Made by a program: the position numbers and the translations under genes. A stretch of DNA of 64,000 nucleotides, taken from positions 1 to 64,000 of the forward strand of contig NZ_FOOC01000003.1 in the NCBI RefSeq assembly GCF_900113085.1, given 5' to 3'. Shown here one piece after another: positions 28,697 to 38,188 of this stretch. The DNA is from Fontimonas thermophila (GTDB taxonomy: Bacteria > Pseudomonadota > Gammaproteobacteria > Nevskiales > Nevskiaceae). A model generated the notes under the pieces. It was not told the DNA's origin. It saw only the letters and a list, made by a program, of their open reading frames with translations, and did not search any database. Every line of letters begins with the position of its first letter. Position 1 is the first letter of the stretch.

Positions 28697-31600
28697 TTAG
28701 TCGGTGACGAACCAGGGTGTTTTGTCCGGCCGGAGGAACAGGCGCTCCATCTCCGCCCGGTTGAACGGCCGCGAGCCGATGCGGCCGAAGACGGCGATCT
28801 GGCCGCCGGTTTCATCCACCGCGCGGTCGCGGTCCAAACCCTTGCTCAGCGCCAGCGCCGGATCGCCGGTATCGGCCCAGGCGATCCATTGCGGTTTGGG
28901 ATCGGGCGAAAAGCCATAGAACTTGGGCTGCGACTCGGGCGAGGTGAGCTGGAAGACGTGCAGGCCGGTGTCGTCGGCGACGTAGGCGAACAGCGAGGCA
29001 TTGGTCGAGCCGACGATCACGTCATGCGCATACCGCAGGCGGCCGTCGCCGGTGGTGCGCAGATACTCGGTCGGCTTTTCCGGATTCTGGACGTCGACGA
29101 TCACCAGGCCGTCCGCACCGGCGGCGACGTAAGCAAAAGTGCGGGCGACGTACACGCGCTGCGCATCGGCGATCGGCAGCACGGTCACCGGTCGCGGCCG
29201 GCTCATGTCGGTGATGTCGAGCGTCTCCAGGCCACGCGCGCTGGTGGCGAACAGATAGCGGAACTGCACGGCGAGGCTGCGCACGTCTGGCACCGGTGTG
29301 ACCGCGGTCACCACCGGTTGCAGGGGATCGGCGAGGTCGAGCGCGACGATGCCGGCTCTGGCAGCGACATATACCCGACTGCCGGCGATGGCGAGATGGC
29401 GTGCACCATCGAGGACGCCGCCGGGATTGAAGGTGAGCGCGCGTGTGAGCTGGTTGTCACGCGGTTCGCCGTTTTGCAGCGTATCGACAGAGGTGAGGAT
29501 CAGGCCTTCTTCGGCATCGGTGATCAGCGCGTAGTGATAAATCGGCAGGAAAGGCTGCTCCTGATTGACTTCGCGCATGAACGGAGTATTGGCCTTCCAC
29601 GGCGCGATCGGATTGTTGGTCGGCAGCGCGACGCAGGTCGCGTTCCGGCTCGCGATATGGGTGTCGTGGCCGAGCGATGAAAACGGCGCGGTGATCAGTC
29701 TCTGGCTGATGCCCTTGTTGCCGATGCTGGCGACATCGAACACCTGCATGCCGCTTTTGCCCTGGGCGGCGTAGAGATATTCGCCGCGCAGTTGCAGGCA
29801 GGTGGTCGCAGACCCCGCGCGGTTTTTGTGCACGTGTTCGAGCCTGCGTCCGCGTGCCTCGTGCCGCCGATACCAGTCGGGATAGACATAGCGGTGCAGA
29901 TAGGAGCCGATCACCGCCTGCGGCTCGTCCCATTCGGTCACCTGTACGGCGGCGACGCCGTTTGCTGTGCCGGTGTAGGCGTGGTGGCCGACGAAATTGA
30001 CGAAATTGGTGCCCAGGCCGAGCAGCGAGGCCATCCAGGCATTGTTGTCATTGGCCGCCGAGAGGTGACAGTCCGTACAGGTCTTGGTCTCGGTCTTGCG
30101 TTCGGTGTGCGGGTAGTGCGGCGCGAAGGCCTGGCTGGAATGGCCGCTCGCCGCGACCGGGGGTTGCTGGACGTAGATTTTCTCGCGGTTGGCGTTGGTG
30201 GAGGAGAGAATCAGCGCCGAGCTGCTGCGGATCGGCGCGATGCGATGGCCCTTGACCTCGCCATGGCGGCCGAGCATGTAGAAATCGTCGCGGACGACCT
30301 GCGGGTTATAGGTCGCATAGTTGCGGGTCTCGCCGCCTTCGAAGTGCTGGCGCTCGGTTTTCCAGTTGGCCTGGATCGGCAGATGGCAGCCGAAGCAGGA
30401 TGTCGTCCACGAGCTGTGGCAGGTGATGCACATCATCTCGTCATCGCGGTGGGCGCGGTCCTGCGGCTTGACGTCGAGGCCGAATTTGAAATGCTCGGTG
30501 TCGCGGGCCATCAGTTTGGCGCGCGCCGCCTTGGGGTTGTAATGCGGGCTTTTGGGATCGACCGATTCCTTGACCAGCGAGACTTCCCACTCCAGCCCGG
30601 GTGTCAGGCCGGAGCGTTGGAACAGCCTGCCGTTGATCCACTCAAAGCGCAGTCGGCCGTCCTGCACGCGCAGCTTGGACAGATCGGTTCCGCCGGGGGG
30701 CGCGGCCGGCCCGGAGGTGCGCAGGGTGGGCAGCCGGTCGGCCGTGCCGTGACAGTCCTGGCATTCGATTTCCACTGCCTGGGCGACCTCGCCGACGATA
30801 TGCCCATTGCCATGTGCATCCTGGGCAAAGTGGCAGTCCACGCAGTGCATGCCTTTTTCGACGTGGATCGAATAGAGCTGCTGGGCCTTGCTGAACCTGT
30901 GCGGATCGTCGTCCGCCACCGGGTTGCCGGCGGCATCGAGCAGATTGCCCTTCCTGTCGCGCTTGTACACGGCGCGGAAGTTCCAGCCGTGGCCGTGATA
31001 GTCGGCGAACTGGGTGTGCTGCATCTGGTCGTTCATGTCCCAGACGCGGCGCAGGAAATCCAGATCGCCCCAGTTGCCGCGGATCGCGGCTTCCTCCGGG
31101 TTGCGGCGGTTGATTTCGCGGATCTCGCTGTCGGTGGGATATTTCTGCCGCTCCGGGAACATGCGCGGCGCATCCGGCTCGTAGTCCCACATCGTGTAGC
31201 CGAGCATGGAGTTCAAAAAGACGTTGGGCTGGTGCATGTGGCAGACCATGCACTGCGCGGTGGGGATGGCGCGCGTGAATTCATGCCGCAGCGGGTGGCC
31301 CTCTTCATCGCGGGGGATGGTGGGATCGGCGCTGATGCTGGTGCCGCCATGACCGTATCGCGCATACGGGCCGGAGTGGCGCACCTCACGGTCATTGGCA
31401 TAGACCACGTGGCAGGCGCTGCAGCCGGAACTGCGGTAGTCGCCGGGCTGTTCGTTGGTGCCGAGAAACCAGAGCAGAGGGTCGTTGAGGCGGGTCTTGG
31501 TGATGTTGATCAGGGGTACTGCGATGCGCTGGCCAGTGCCGGGCCCGCGGTTGGACTGGCGGAAATCGGGACGGCCCGGTTCTTCCAGGCGCTGGAGCAG

Positions 31601-32581
31601 TCCCAGGGCATTGGGCAGGCCGGTTTCCGGAAACAGGGAGTTGATGTTGCGGCCGCCGCGCTCGAACACGCGGAAAACGTCGGCGGGTGGCGTGACTTCC
31701 CAGGCCGGCAGCGGGTAGAGCACGTCGAGGACGCCTTTGCGTCTCATGTTCTCGTCCGGTGCCACTGGCGCGCGCACGGCGCTTTGGATGTAGGTGAGGT
31801 TTTCGTCCGGCGCAGGGCCATCGTAGAGGGATTCGAGCCAGTCGAACCATCGTGACCGGATCGGCAAGGTCGGTGTTTTCTCAAGCCCGCGCGGGTGGTG
31901 GACCGGGGCGTAGTTCTCGCCGGTGATGTAGCGCTTGAATGGCAGGATGCCGTTGTTGTACGCCGCACCGCCCCAGAGCATGGCGCCGGTGCTCATCAGG
32001 CTGCGACGGCTGGCTTCGATGATCGGCTGGTGGCAGGCCCCGCAGGCGTAGTCGGCGACGCGATAGTCGCCGGGGTTGACGAAGCGGATGAAGGCCGGTG
32101 ATTCGCGGTTGAGCAGGGTGTAGCTCAGTTTCGGATTGGCGCTGGAGAGGCCTTGCGCTGCGCCGGTGGCCGCCGATCGGCGCATCCAGGACTGCGGCCA
32201 GCGCGGCTGGATGTGCGCCTGCTCCATCGCCTCGATGTAGCTACGCTCGACGCGGCTGGCGCCAGCGGGCGCGTGCACCGTCGCATCCCCACCGTGACAA
32301 TCGGTGCAGCCGAGTACCACGCCCGGGTTCTGGTGCATGGTCGGGCGGTCGGTTGCGGTGTGGCAGCTCATGCAGCCGCCCGATTTGGCCTGCATCTGCG
32401 CAAGACTCTGGGTTCGCGGTGCAGGCGGGGCCATTGCATCGTCGTATGTGGTTGACCGGGCGCTGCCGCTTGCCTGCACGGATCCTGCCGCGGCGAGCAT
32501 CAGCATGACGATGGCCAGTCCGCGACCGCCGCGACGGCTGCGGCGCTGGAGGACAGGGCGGGGGGCAGAGGACGGACGCAT
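28697..32581 (-). CDS. Decaheme cytochrome c with C-terminal LVIVD beta-propeller
   Basis: Exported protein of 1294 residues. A signal peptide ends near VQASGSA. Ten CXXCH motifs follow in the N-terminal two thirds: CMSCH, CTDCH, CGACH, CSACH, CMVCH, CVDCH, CQDCH, CITCH, CFGCH and CTDCH. From about residue 880 on, repeats such as IVALDLADPLQP, LETLDITDMSRP and LVIVDVQNPEKP mark LVIVD-type propeller blades. It is the last gene of a minus-strand set and starts five bases after the outer-membrane barrel gene's stop, suggesting a porin-cytochrome partnership at the outer membrane. Substrate or final acceptor is unknown. Start ATG 32581 has only a weak ribosome-binding site. Confidence 0.85.
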   Translation of the reverse strand: MRPSSAPRPVLQRRSRRGGRGLAIVMLMLAAAGSVQASGSARSTTYDDAMAPPAPRTQSLAQMQAKSGGCMSCHTATDRPTMHQNPGVVLGCTDCHGGDATVHAPAGASRVERSYIEAMEQAHIQPRWPQSWMRRSAATGAAQGLSSANPKLSYTLLNRESPAFIRFVNPGDYRVADYACGACHQPIIEASRRSLMSTGAMLWGGAAYNNGILPFKRYITGENYAPVHHPRGLEKTPTLPIRSRWFDWLESLYDGPAPDENLTYIQSAVRAPVAPDENMRRKGVLDVLYPLPAWEVTPPADVFRVFERGGRNINSLFPETGLPNALGLLQRLEEPGRPDFRQSNRGPGTGQRIAVPLINITKTRLNDPLLWFLGTNEQPGDYRSSGCSACHVVYANDREVRHSGPYARYGHGGTSISADPTIPRDEEGHPLRHEFTRAIPTAQCMVCHMHQPNVFLNSMLGYTMWDYEPDAPRMFPERQKYPTDSEIREINRRNPEEAAIRGNWGDLDFLRRVWDMNDQMQHTQFADYHGHGWNFRAVYKRDRKGNLLDAAGNPVADDDPHRFSKAQQLYSIHVEKGMHCVDCHFAQDAHGNGHIVGEVAQAVEIECQDCHGTADRLPTLRTSGPAAPPGGTDLSKLRVQDGRLRFEWINGRLFQRSGLTPGLEWEVSLVKESVDPKSPHYNPKAARAKLMARDTEHFKFGLDVKPQDRAHRDDEMMCITCHSSWTTSCFGCHLPIQANWKTERQHFEGGETRNYATYNPQVVRDDFYMLGRHGEVKGHRIAPIRSSSALILSSTNANREKIYVQQPPVAASGHSSQAFAPHYPHTERKTETKTCTDCHLSAANDNNAWMASLLGLGTNFVNFVGHHAYTGTANGVAAVQVTEWDEPQAVIGSYLHRYVYPDWYRRHEARGRRLEHVHKNRAGSATTCLQLRGEYLYAAQGKSGMQVFDVASIGNKGISQRLITAPFSSLGHDTHIASRNATCVALPTNNPIAPWKANTPFMREVNQEQPFLPIYHYALITDAEEGLILTSVDTLQNGEPRDNQLTRALTFNPGGVLDGARHLAIAGSRVYVAARAGIVALDLADPLQPVVTAVTPVPDVRSLAVQFRYLFATSARGLETLDITDMSRPRPVTVLPIADAQRVYVARTFAYVAAGADGLVIVDVQNPEKPTEYLRTTGDGRLRYAHDVIVGSTNASLFAYVADDTGLHVFQLTSPESQPKFYGFSPDPKPQWIAWADTGDPALALSKGLDRDRAVDETGGQIAVFGRIGSRPFNRAEMERLFLRPDKTPWFVTD

Positions 32582-32585
32582 GGGC

Positions 32586-34424
32586 TCAGTATGTGAGCGT
32601 GAGGTTGGCGAGGACCGAATACGCGCTCTGATCCGGGAACAGTGCCCGAAAACCCGCGCCGGGCAGTAACTCGGCGTACGACAGGCGCAGCACAACGTTC
32701 TGGTTCATCAGCGGTCGCCAGATCAGTGATGCGGAGAGATCCCAGCCGATGGCGCGGTCGATATCGCCCTGGTTGCGCGCCACTTCCAGCACGGTGGTGT
32801 CGCCGAACCAGAGGTGATTGGCATTGGTGGACAGGCGCAGTGTCGGCAGCAGGTCCAGATCGGTGCCGAGCCCGAGCAGTACGACGCCCGGATTGGCGAA
32901 GTTGCTCTGCCCGTGCTGGACCGAGCTGCGCAAGGCATTGAGTACGCCGTTGCGGTTCGACAGCGCAACCACGCCGCCTCCGATCAGCGGCACCGACTGG
33001 CGGATCCAGTAGCTGGTGTCGGCACCGGCGATCAGCGGGTTTTCGACGATGGCATCAAAGCCATTGGCGCTGTCGTCGTAGGGATTGCGGTCGGCACTGC
33101 CCCACAGGGCAGAGGCGCGGATCCGCGTCCAGTTGAAATCCCAGGAGGCCTCGGCGGCGGCAAAACCGGCGCGGATGCGGCGCGGGGCGTCGCTGAACAC
33201 GCCGCGCGATTCGCGTCCAAGCGCGAGGTAGGCGGATACGGTGAGATTGGTGCGGCCGAAGTGACCGTCGCCGTTGTAGCCGAGATAGGTTACCCGGTAG
33301 CGGCGCGGTTTCTCGGTGCCCAGAGAGGCGGGACGTTCGATGAAGCCATTGGTGTTGTAGAACGGTTTTTCGTCCTCGCGGTTGTCATTGAGCGCCAGCA
33401 GCAGCTGGCTGGTGAAGCCGAGCACCGGGAAATCCTGCCGGTAGAGGTTGGCGGCCAGCACGTCGTCTTGCCGCAACGCGCGGTCCAGGGCGTTGAGTCC
33501 GGAGTTGGTGTCTTTTTCCAGACGCCGCGCCCACAGCAGGTTGTATTGCCAGCGGTTGTTGTCGCGGGTGCCGAACAGGCGCACGGCCAGCGGCAGGTCC
33601 TGGAACAGAAAGCCGCGGAAATCGAGCGCAATCGGCTGGATGCCGACGCGCACGGAATCGAAGTCGTAGCGGACGCTGACATCGCGCAGGTGGACGTCGG
33701 CGAACAGCTCTTGTACGCCGGTGAAGGTTTCGCGGCGCAGGCGCGAGTCGCGCCGCGGATCGATGCGCAGCGCACCGGCCTCATCGACGCGCACCTGGTT
33801 GAAGTTGAAAGCCGGCGTGAAGCGCAGCTCGTAATCGGGCGGCCTGAACACGGTATTGCCTTTGAGATAGGCCAGGCCCAGGGTCAGGGTCTGCGCCAGG
33901 ACCTGTTGATCGGGGCCGCCGAAAATGTCGAGCGAACCGGGGCGCGAGGTCGCCTGGTTGCCGACCGGGGTCGGCACCTGCCGTGGTTCCCAGACGGTGT
34001 CGGCGATCAGCGTCAGCACGAAGAACTCGTCGCTGCCACGGACGGGTTTGTCGCCCTTGAGCGTGTTCTGGTTGTAGGGGTCGAACAGGTTCTCCCGCAT
34101 CAGACCAAGGCCGTCGAGGATGCGCCAACGGTCGGGCACCGGCGCATCCCGCGTGGCGGTCCAGGCTTGCACCGGCCTGACCGGCGCCAGGCCGCTTTGG
34201 CGATTGAGGTCGAGCGGCTCGTCACCCTGCGTGTCCTGGCGCAGCGCAGGTTTATCGCCGGGGCGGCGGACCTCACCGAGGCGGGTGCTGTATTGCAGGT
34301 GCAGGGGGCGGGATTTTCCACCCGGTGCGGGGGGATCGGCCGCCGCTGGGCGTGCCGGCGGTGGTGCGGTGGCGACCGCCGCACAAAAGACCAGCAAGAC
34401 CGGCGCCCGCCGCCATCGCCTCAT
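32586..34424 (-). CDS. Predicted outer-membrane beta-barrel protein of the cytochrome operon
   Basis: About 612 residues with a signal peptide (Arg-rich start, hydrophobic APVLLVFCAAVATA) and many alternating strands, ending LANLTLTY with a C-terminal aromatic residue as in barrels inserted by BamA. Asp/Arg/Asn-rich loops alternate with strands such as IRASALWGS and VVLRLSYAELL. I cannot assign a named family with confidence. Lying between a GlcG-type lipoprotein gene and a decaheme cytochrome gene, it may sheathe the cytochrome through the outer membrane, as MtrB-type porins do. The ATG at 34424 overlaps the upstream stop (ATGA); ATG 34436 is also possible. Confidence 0.72.
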   Translation of the reverse strand: MRRWRRAPVLLVFCAAVATAPPPARPAAADPPAPGGKSRPLHLQYSTRLGEVRRPGDKPALRQDTQGDEPLDLNRQSGLAPVRPVQAWTATRDAPVPDRWRILDGLGLMRENLFDPYNQNTLKGDKPVRGSDEFFVLTLIADTVWEPRQVPTPVGNQATSRPGSLDIFGGPDQQVLAQTLTLGLAYLKGNTVFRPPDYELRFTPAFNFNQVRVDEAGALRIDPRRDSRLRRETFTGVQELFADVHLRDVSVRYDFDSVRVGIQPIALDFRGFLFQDLPLAVRLFGTRDNNRWQYNLLWARRLEKDTNSGLNALDRALRQDDVLAANLYRQDFPVLGFTSQLLLALNDNREDEKPFYNTNGFIERPASLGTEKPRRYRVTYLGYNGDGHFGRTNLTVSAYLALGRESRGVFSDAPRRIRAGFAAAEASWDFNWTRIRASALWGSADRNPYDDSANGFDAIVENPLIAGADTSYWIRQSVPLIGGGVVALSNRNGVLNALRSSVQHGQSNFANPGVVLLGLGTDLDLLPTLRLSTNANHLWFGDTTVLEVARNQGDIDRAIGWDLSASLIWRPLMNQNVVLRLSYAELLPGAGFRALFPDQSAYSVLANLTLTY

Positions 34425-36454
34425 TTGCCGTCGCATACGTTCTGCTCGTCGGTATCGAGGAACGGTGCCTGGGGGCATTGCACATAGCGCAAATGGACGG
34501 GCTCACCGACGTCATCGCGGCGGACGATGGTATCGGCGCGCATCGCCGGCGGTGCCGTGGCGAGGCCGCTGCCCAGACGCAGGGCGGCATGATAGGTGCC
34601 GAGGAAAGCGATCATGTCGTCCTGGTCGATGCCGTCGCCGGAGACGCCGATGCCGCCGACCAGCTGGTTGCCCCGGTACAGCGGAATGCCTCCGGCGAAA
34701 ATCTGCAGGCCGTTGGCGAGCCGCGACGGGCCGCTGCCGGACGGCGAGGGTAGGGCGGTACAGCCGCCGGCGGCGACATCCGGGCCGACGCCGAGCACGA
34801 ACAGCAGATGGGTGACGATGGCGGTGTAGTCGAGGTCGAGCTGAAGGCCGACGTTGAACGGACTCCACTGCGCGATCGGTTTGGCGATCGGCCCGTTCGG
34901 GCTGCCGCGGATGCCGTCGGGGAAGTACGGGCGTGCGAAATTGCCGATGCTGCGGCTGGCGAAGCCATAGGCACCGTCGAGGATGTCCGGCAGACCGAAG
35001 AACTGCCGGGTTGCCGGCGCGTAATCGGCGATCGATTGTGTGGCGCCGTTGCCGAGGTAGGTGATGTCCGGGGCGGACTGCAGGTCGCTGGCCGCCGATG
35101 GATGGCTGAAGAACATCGCGCTGCGCGCTTTCTGCAGCGCGACGTCGATGCCGAACACCGGCGCATCGCGACTGCGGACGATACCCAGCACACTGCCGTA
35201 GGTATCGACCACCGCGATGCTGACCCGCGCCGGTGTGGATAGCGGCCGCCGGATCTGGGCGCGCGCGCGGTTGGCGATGCCCAGCGCCTCCTCGAGCAGG
35301 GTTTGCACTTCAACGGCGGTGAGCGCGGCGCTGCCGGTGGCGGCGGCATCGGTGGCCGCGCGGGCGGGGAAGCGGTTCTGATTGGCGGCATCGACCAGCA
35401 CGAAGCCATCGAGCGCGGCCAGCGGTCCGGTCGCAGGCCGGATGCCGGAAGCCGGCTGGCCAAAGGCGAGCCCGGCGACGAGGCCATCATCGCCGGTGTA
35501 GCCGGGGACGGCGAGCCGGCGTCCGGACACGCCGTCGAGGCTGGCGAAAGCCGGCGCATCGGCGGCGCGGGTCAAAAGGTCCGAAGGACGCGCGTCGGAA
35601 TAGCGCAAGGTTTTGCCGGCGACGGTGATGCGGTCCGCACGGCGGTCTTGCGGTGCATCGAAGCCGATGGTCCCGGCGAGCGCGATCAGCTCGTCGAGAT
35701 CCTGGTCGGTGTCGCGCAAGTCGAGATCCAGGCCATAGACGCCGTCGGCGAGCACGCCGATGCCGCCGACGGGCACCCCGTTCTTGTAGAGCGGGAAACC
35801 GCCGGGATCGGCCGACAGGCCCAGCGGACTGCGGTGCGGGCCCGGCGAGGGCCGGCTACCGGTGAAACGCGCCGCCAGATCCGAGCACGGCAGCTGCGAG
35901 AACTGCACGCCGAACAGCGGGCCGCCGGGCTGGTCGAACTCGCCCGGATTGAAGAATTCCTGCACGATCTGGCTCGCCGTGCGCGTGGTGAAGGCATTGC
36001 CTTCGGAGCTCAAGTACGCGCCGGTGATGGCTTTGGCGATGGCCATGAGTGCGGCCACGCCATCGACCCCTGCCTGCACGTCCGGATAGCCGAGGCTGGT
36101 CAGCAGGCTGCGGAATTCGATGCCATCGAGGCCGCCGACGACGGCGCGGCCGGAATCGACCCTCAAGGCTCCCGGGTTGGCCCCGTGCATCGCGAACACC
36201 CCGAGCACGTTGCCGACCCGGTCGACGACGGCGATCGTCGCCTTGGCATTGCGCGCCTGCGCCTCGGCCACGGCCTGGGCGATGACTTTCTGCACGTCGG
36301 CGACGGTGAGATGCTGCGGGGTATCGGTGCCGCACTGGCCGGTGCAAGGCGTGGTTGGGATGGCGCCGCCGCCGCAGGCGCAAAGCATCATCGCCGCAGC
36401 CAGGATTGCCGACAGGGGAGCGACCACGAGGCGTCTGAGGCTCTCCGGCTTCAT
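34421..36454 (-). CDS. Lipoprotein with two GlcG/HbpS (DUF336) domains
   Basis: A 677-residue lipoprotein with a signal peptide and lipobox LCAC (Cys27), then CGGG. Two copies of the GlcG/HbpS fold follow. The first (about 48-270) has ATIAVVDRVGNVLGVFAMHG and the second (about 400-640) has VSIAVVDTYGSVLGIVRSRD; each is followed by GIPLYR/GFPLYK and VGGIGV blocks. HbpS-type domains bind heme or aquo-cobalamin and sense redox in some bacteria. Placement between two multiheme cytochrome genes fits a heme-handling or redox-sensing role (inference). It starts within the stop of the FHA-cytochrome gene (ATGA). Confidence 0.82.
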   Translation of the reverse strand: MKPESLRRLVVAPLSAILAAAMMLCACGGGAIPTTPCTGQCGTDTPQHLTVADVQKVIAQAVAEAQARNAKATIAVVDRVGNVLGVFAMHGANPGALRVDSGRAVVGGLDGIEFRSLLTSLGYPDVQAGVDGVAALMAIAKAITGAYLSSEGNAFTTRTASQIVQEFFNPGEFDQPGGPLFGVQFSQLPCSDLAARFTGSRPSPGPHRSPLGLSADPGGFPLYKNGVPVGGIGVLADGVYGLDLDLRDTDQDLDELIALAGTIGFDAPQDRRADRITVAGKTLRYSDARPSDLLTRAADAPAFASLDGVSGRRLAVPGYTGDDGLVAGLAFGQPASGIRPATGPLAALDGFVLVDAANQNRFPARAATDAAATGSAALTAVEVQTLLEEALGIANRARAQIRRPLSTPARVSIAVVDTYGSVLGIVRSRDAPVFGIDVALQKARSAMFFSHPSAASDLQSAPDITYLGNGATQSIADYAPATRQFFGLPDILDGAYGFASRSIGNFARPYFPDGIRGSPNGPIAKPIAQWSPFNVGLQLDLDYTAIVTHLLFVLGVGPDVAAGGCTALPSPSGSGPSRLANGLQIFAGGIPLYRGNQLVGGIGVSGDGIDQDDMIAFLGTYHAALRLGSGLATAPPAMRADTIVRRDDVGEPVHLRYVQCPQAPFLDTDEQNVCDGK

Positions 36455-38181
36455 GGCATCCCCCGAGCAGTTGACTGCGCGGCAGGCGGCAGCGTGCGCG
36501 AGTCGACCCTCTCCCAATCGACCGCGTGATAGTCGTGGCAGGACTGGCAGGTCGAGGGCGTTTCCTTGAGCGCGCCGGTGTCGCCGTGGCAATCGCGGCA
36601 GCGCTGGATGTCCGGCAGCACCACGTCCTGCGCATGCTGCGAGGTTTCGACGGCATGACAGCTCGTGCACGGCACCGTGCGGTGCTGGTCGTGCGGGAAC
36701 ACGGTGCGGGTGTAGGCCGGCCGGTTCGGCGCCACTGCGGCAATGGTCCAGGGGTGCTCGGCGCTGCCGTCGCCGGTAACGGTGTGGCAGTAAAAGCAGG
36801 TGCGGCGCTCGAAGACATCGCGCAGTGCGATGGCCGCCCGTGCATCCGCCCAGGCGAGCGCGGCCCGGGCCTGGGCCGGCGGCAGGGTTTCGCCCGGCCG
36901 GCGGACCTGTCGCACCACGGCCGGTGCGTCCGGCCAGGGTGCGCCCCCGGCGAGCGCGACCCGCGCGTAATAGTCACGCACGACCTGAACCACTTCCGCC
37001 GGTTTGCCATGCGGCAGCTCGCGGTCTGGCGCCGCCGGATCGAAATCCAGCCGGTGGCATGCGGCGCAGTGGGTGGCCATCGCAATCGGCTGGAAGGAAG
37101 TGCCGTCCGCGGTCGGCGTGTGACAGTCGGCGCAGACCAGAACCCGCTTGCCGCCCGGGGCGTCGATGCCCTGGGGGTCGAGGTGTACGTCGTGCGGGTA
37201 TTTGAGCCCGGTGTCCTCGTGCAGCGCCTCGGGCGTCCCCTGCCGGGCTTCGATCCAGTGAAAGCCTGTTCCCGTGGGATTGCGACGGCTCAGCTGCAGG
37301 CGGAACGGCGGGTGATGCCGCGACCAGTCCGGGACGGCCTCGAGAGTGCCGTGCGCGGTCTGCTGGGGATCGCGGTGGCAGTCGGTGCAGATGCGGTTTG
37401 CGGCGGGGATCAGGGCTGGTCCGTTGTGCTCGCGATGGCAGTCGGTGCAGCGCCAGCCGGCAAACGGCGGTGCTGCAAGGCGGGCGTGATCGGAGGCATG
37501 CTCCTTGAGCGCGGTGTGGCAGCCGCGGCAGGTGTCGTCGCGCACCGCTTCGAAGGGCTTGCGGTGGCAGGCCGCGCAGTCGGTGGTGAGGGCGTGGTGG
37601 GCGGCCGACAGCGGGCCGCTGTTCCAGATCAGGTCGGCTGCCGGCTTATCCGGCGGGATGCGGTCGCGGCTCACCGTCTGTGTGCGCTCTATGGCGTGCA
37701 GATGGGTCACGGCCGGCACGATCAGGCCGCCAATGAGAATCAGCCCGAACAGTACCCAGGCCATGCTGCGGCGCGACCAGGCGACCTGCGAAAGCCGCGT
37801 GCGCAGCTGCACTTTGCGGACGGCGGTTTCATCGTGTTCCGCGTAGCGCTCGGTGAGCGTCAGGCTCAGGTCCTCTCCGGGGGTTGGCTTGCCGACGGTG
37901 AGCCGGAAGCGCCCGAAGTCGAGCACATCCCCTGGCGACAGCTCGGCGCTGAGCTGCGGGCTGCCGTTGACGTACACGCCCAGGCGGGTCTTGGCTTCGA
38001 GCCGCACACCGGACGGACGACTGGTCGAGGGCGACAGCTCGGCATGGGCGAGGGCGACCCGCAGATCGGCGAGGACCAGGGTCTGGTCGGTGCCGCGGCC
38101 GATGCGGATCACCGGTGCATCGAGCACGCGCTCGGTCGCCGGCGCACCGGATCGGGGGCTGGTTTTCAAGCGCACGCGCAT
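36451..38181 (-). CDS. FHA domain fused through one membrane helix to a decaheme cytochrome c
   Basis: A 576-residue fusion. Residues 1-110 form a forkhead-associated fold (IRIGRGTDQTLVL, then GVYVNGSPQLSAELSPGDVLDFGRFRL), which normally binds phosphothreonine peptides in the cytoplasm. One helix near 145-170 (MAWVLFGLILIGGLIVPAV) follows. The rest carries ten CXXCH motifs and would be periplasmic. The topology places a phospho-recognition module on the inside and hemes on the outside. Start MRVRLKTS at 38181 lies seven bases after the upstream gene. Its stop overlaps the next gene (ATGA), so it is cotranscribed with the GlcG-type lipoprotein. Confidence 0.85.
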   Translation of the reverse strand: MRVRLKTSPRSGAPATERVLDAPVIRIGRGTDQTLVLADLRVALAHAELSPSTSRPSGVRLEAKTRLGVYVNGSPQLSAELSPGDVLDFGRFRLTVGKPTPGEDLSLTLTERYAEHDETAVRKVQLRTRLSQVAWSRRSMAWVLFGLILIGGLIVPAVTHLHAIERTQTVSRDRIPPDKPAADLIWNSGPLSAAHHALTTDCAACHRKPFEAVRDDTCRGCHTALKEHASDHARLAAPPFAGWRCTDCHREHNGPALIPAANRICTDCHRDPQQTAHGTLEAVPDWSRHHPPFRLQLSRRNPTGTGFHWIEARQGTPEALHEDTGLKYPHDVHLDPQGIDAPGGKRVLVCADCHTPTADGTSFQPIAMATHCAACHRLDFDPAAPDRELPHGKPAEVVQVVRDYYARVALAGGAPWPDAPAVVRQVRRPGETLPPAQARAALAWADARAAIALRDVFERRTCFYCHTVTGDGSAEHPWTIAAVAPNRPAYTRTVFPHDQHRTVPCTSCHAVETSQHAQDVVLPDIQRCRDCHGDTGALKETPSTCQSCHDYHAVDWERVDSRTLPPAAQSTARGMP

Positions 38182-38188
38182 GGCCGCT

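Noticed and set aside
29792-31855. 687-codon plus-strand frame opposite the decaheme gene
   Set aside because: It lacks any domain, while the minus strand has ten heme motifs.
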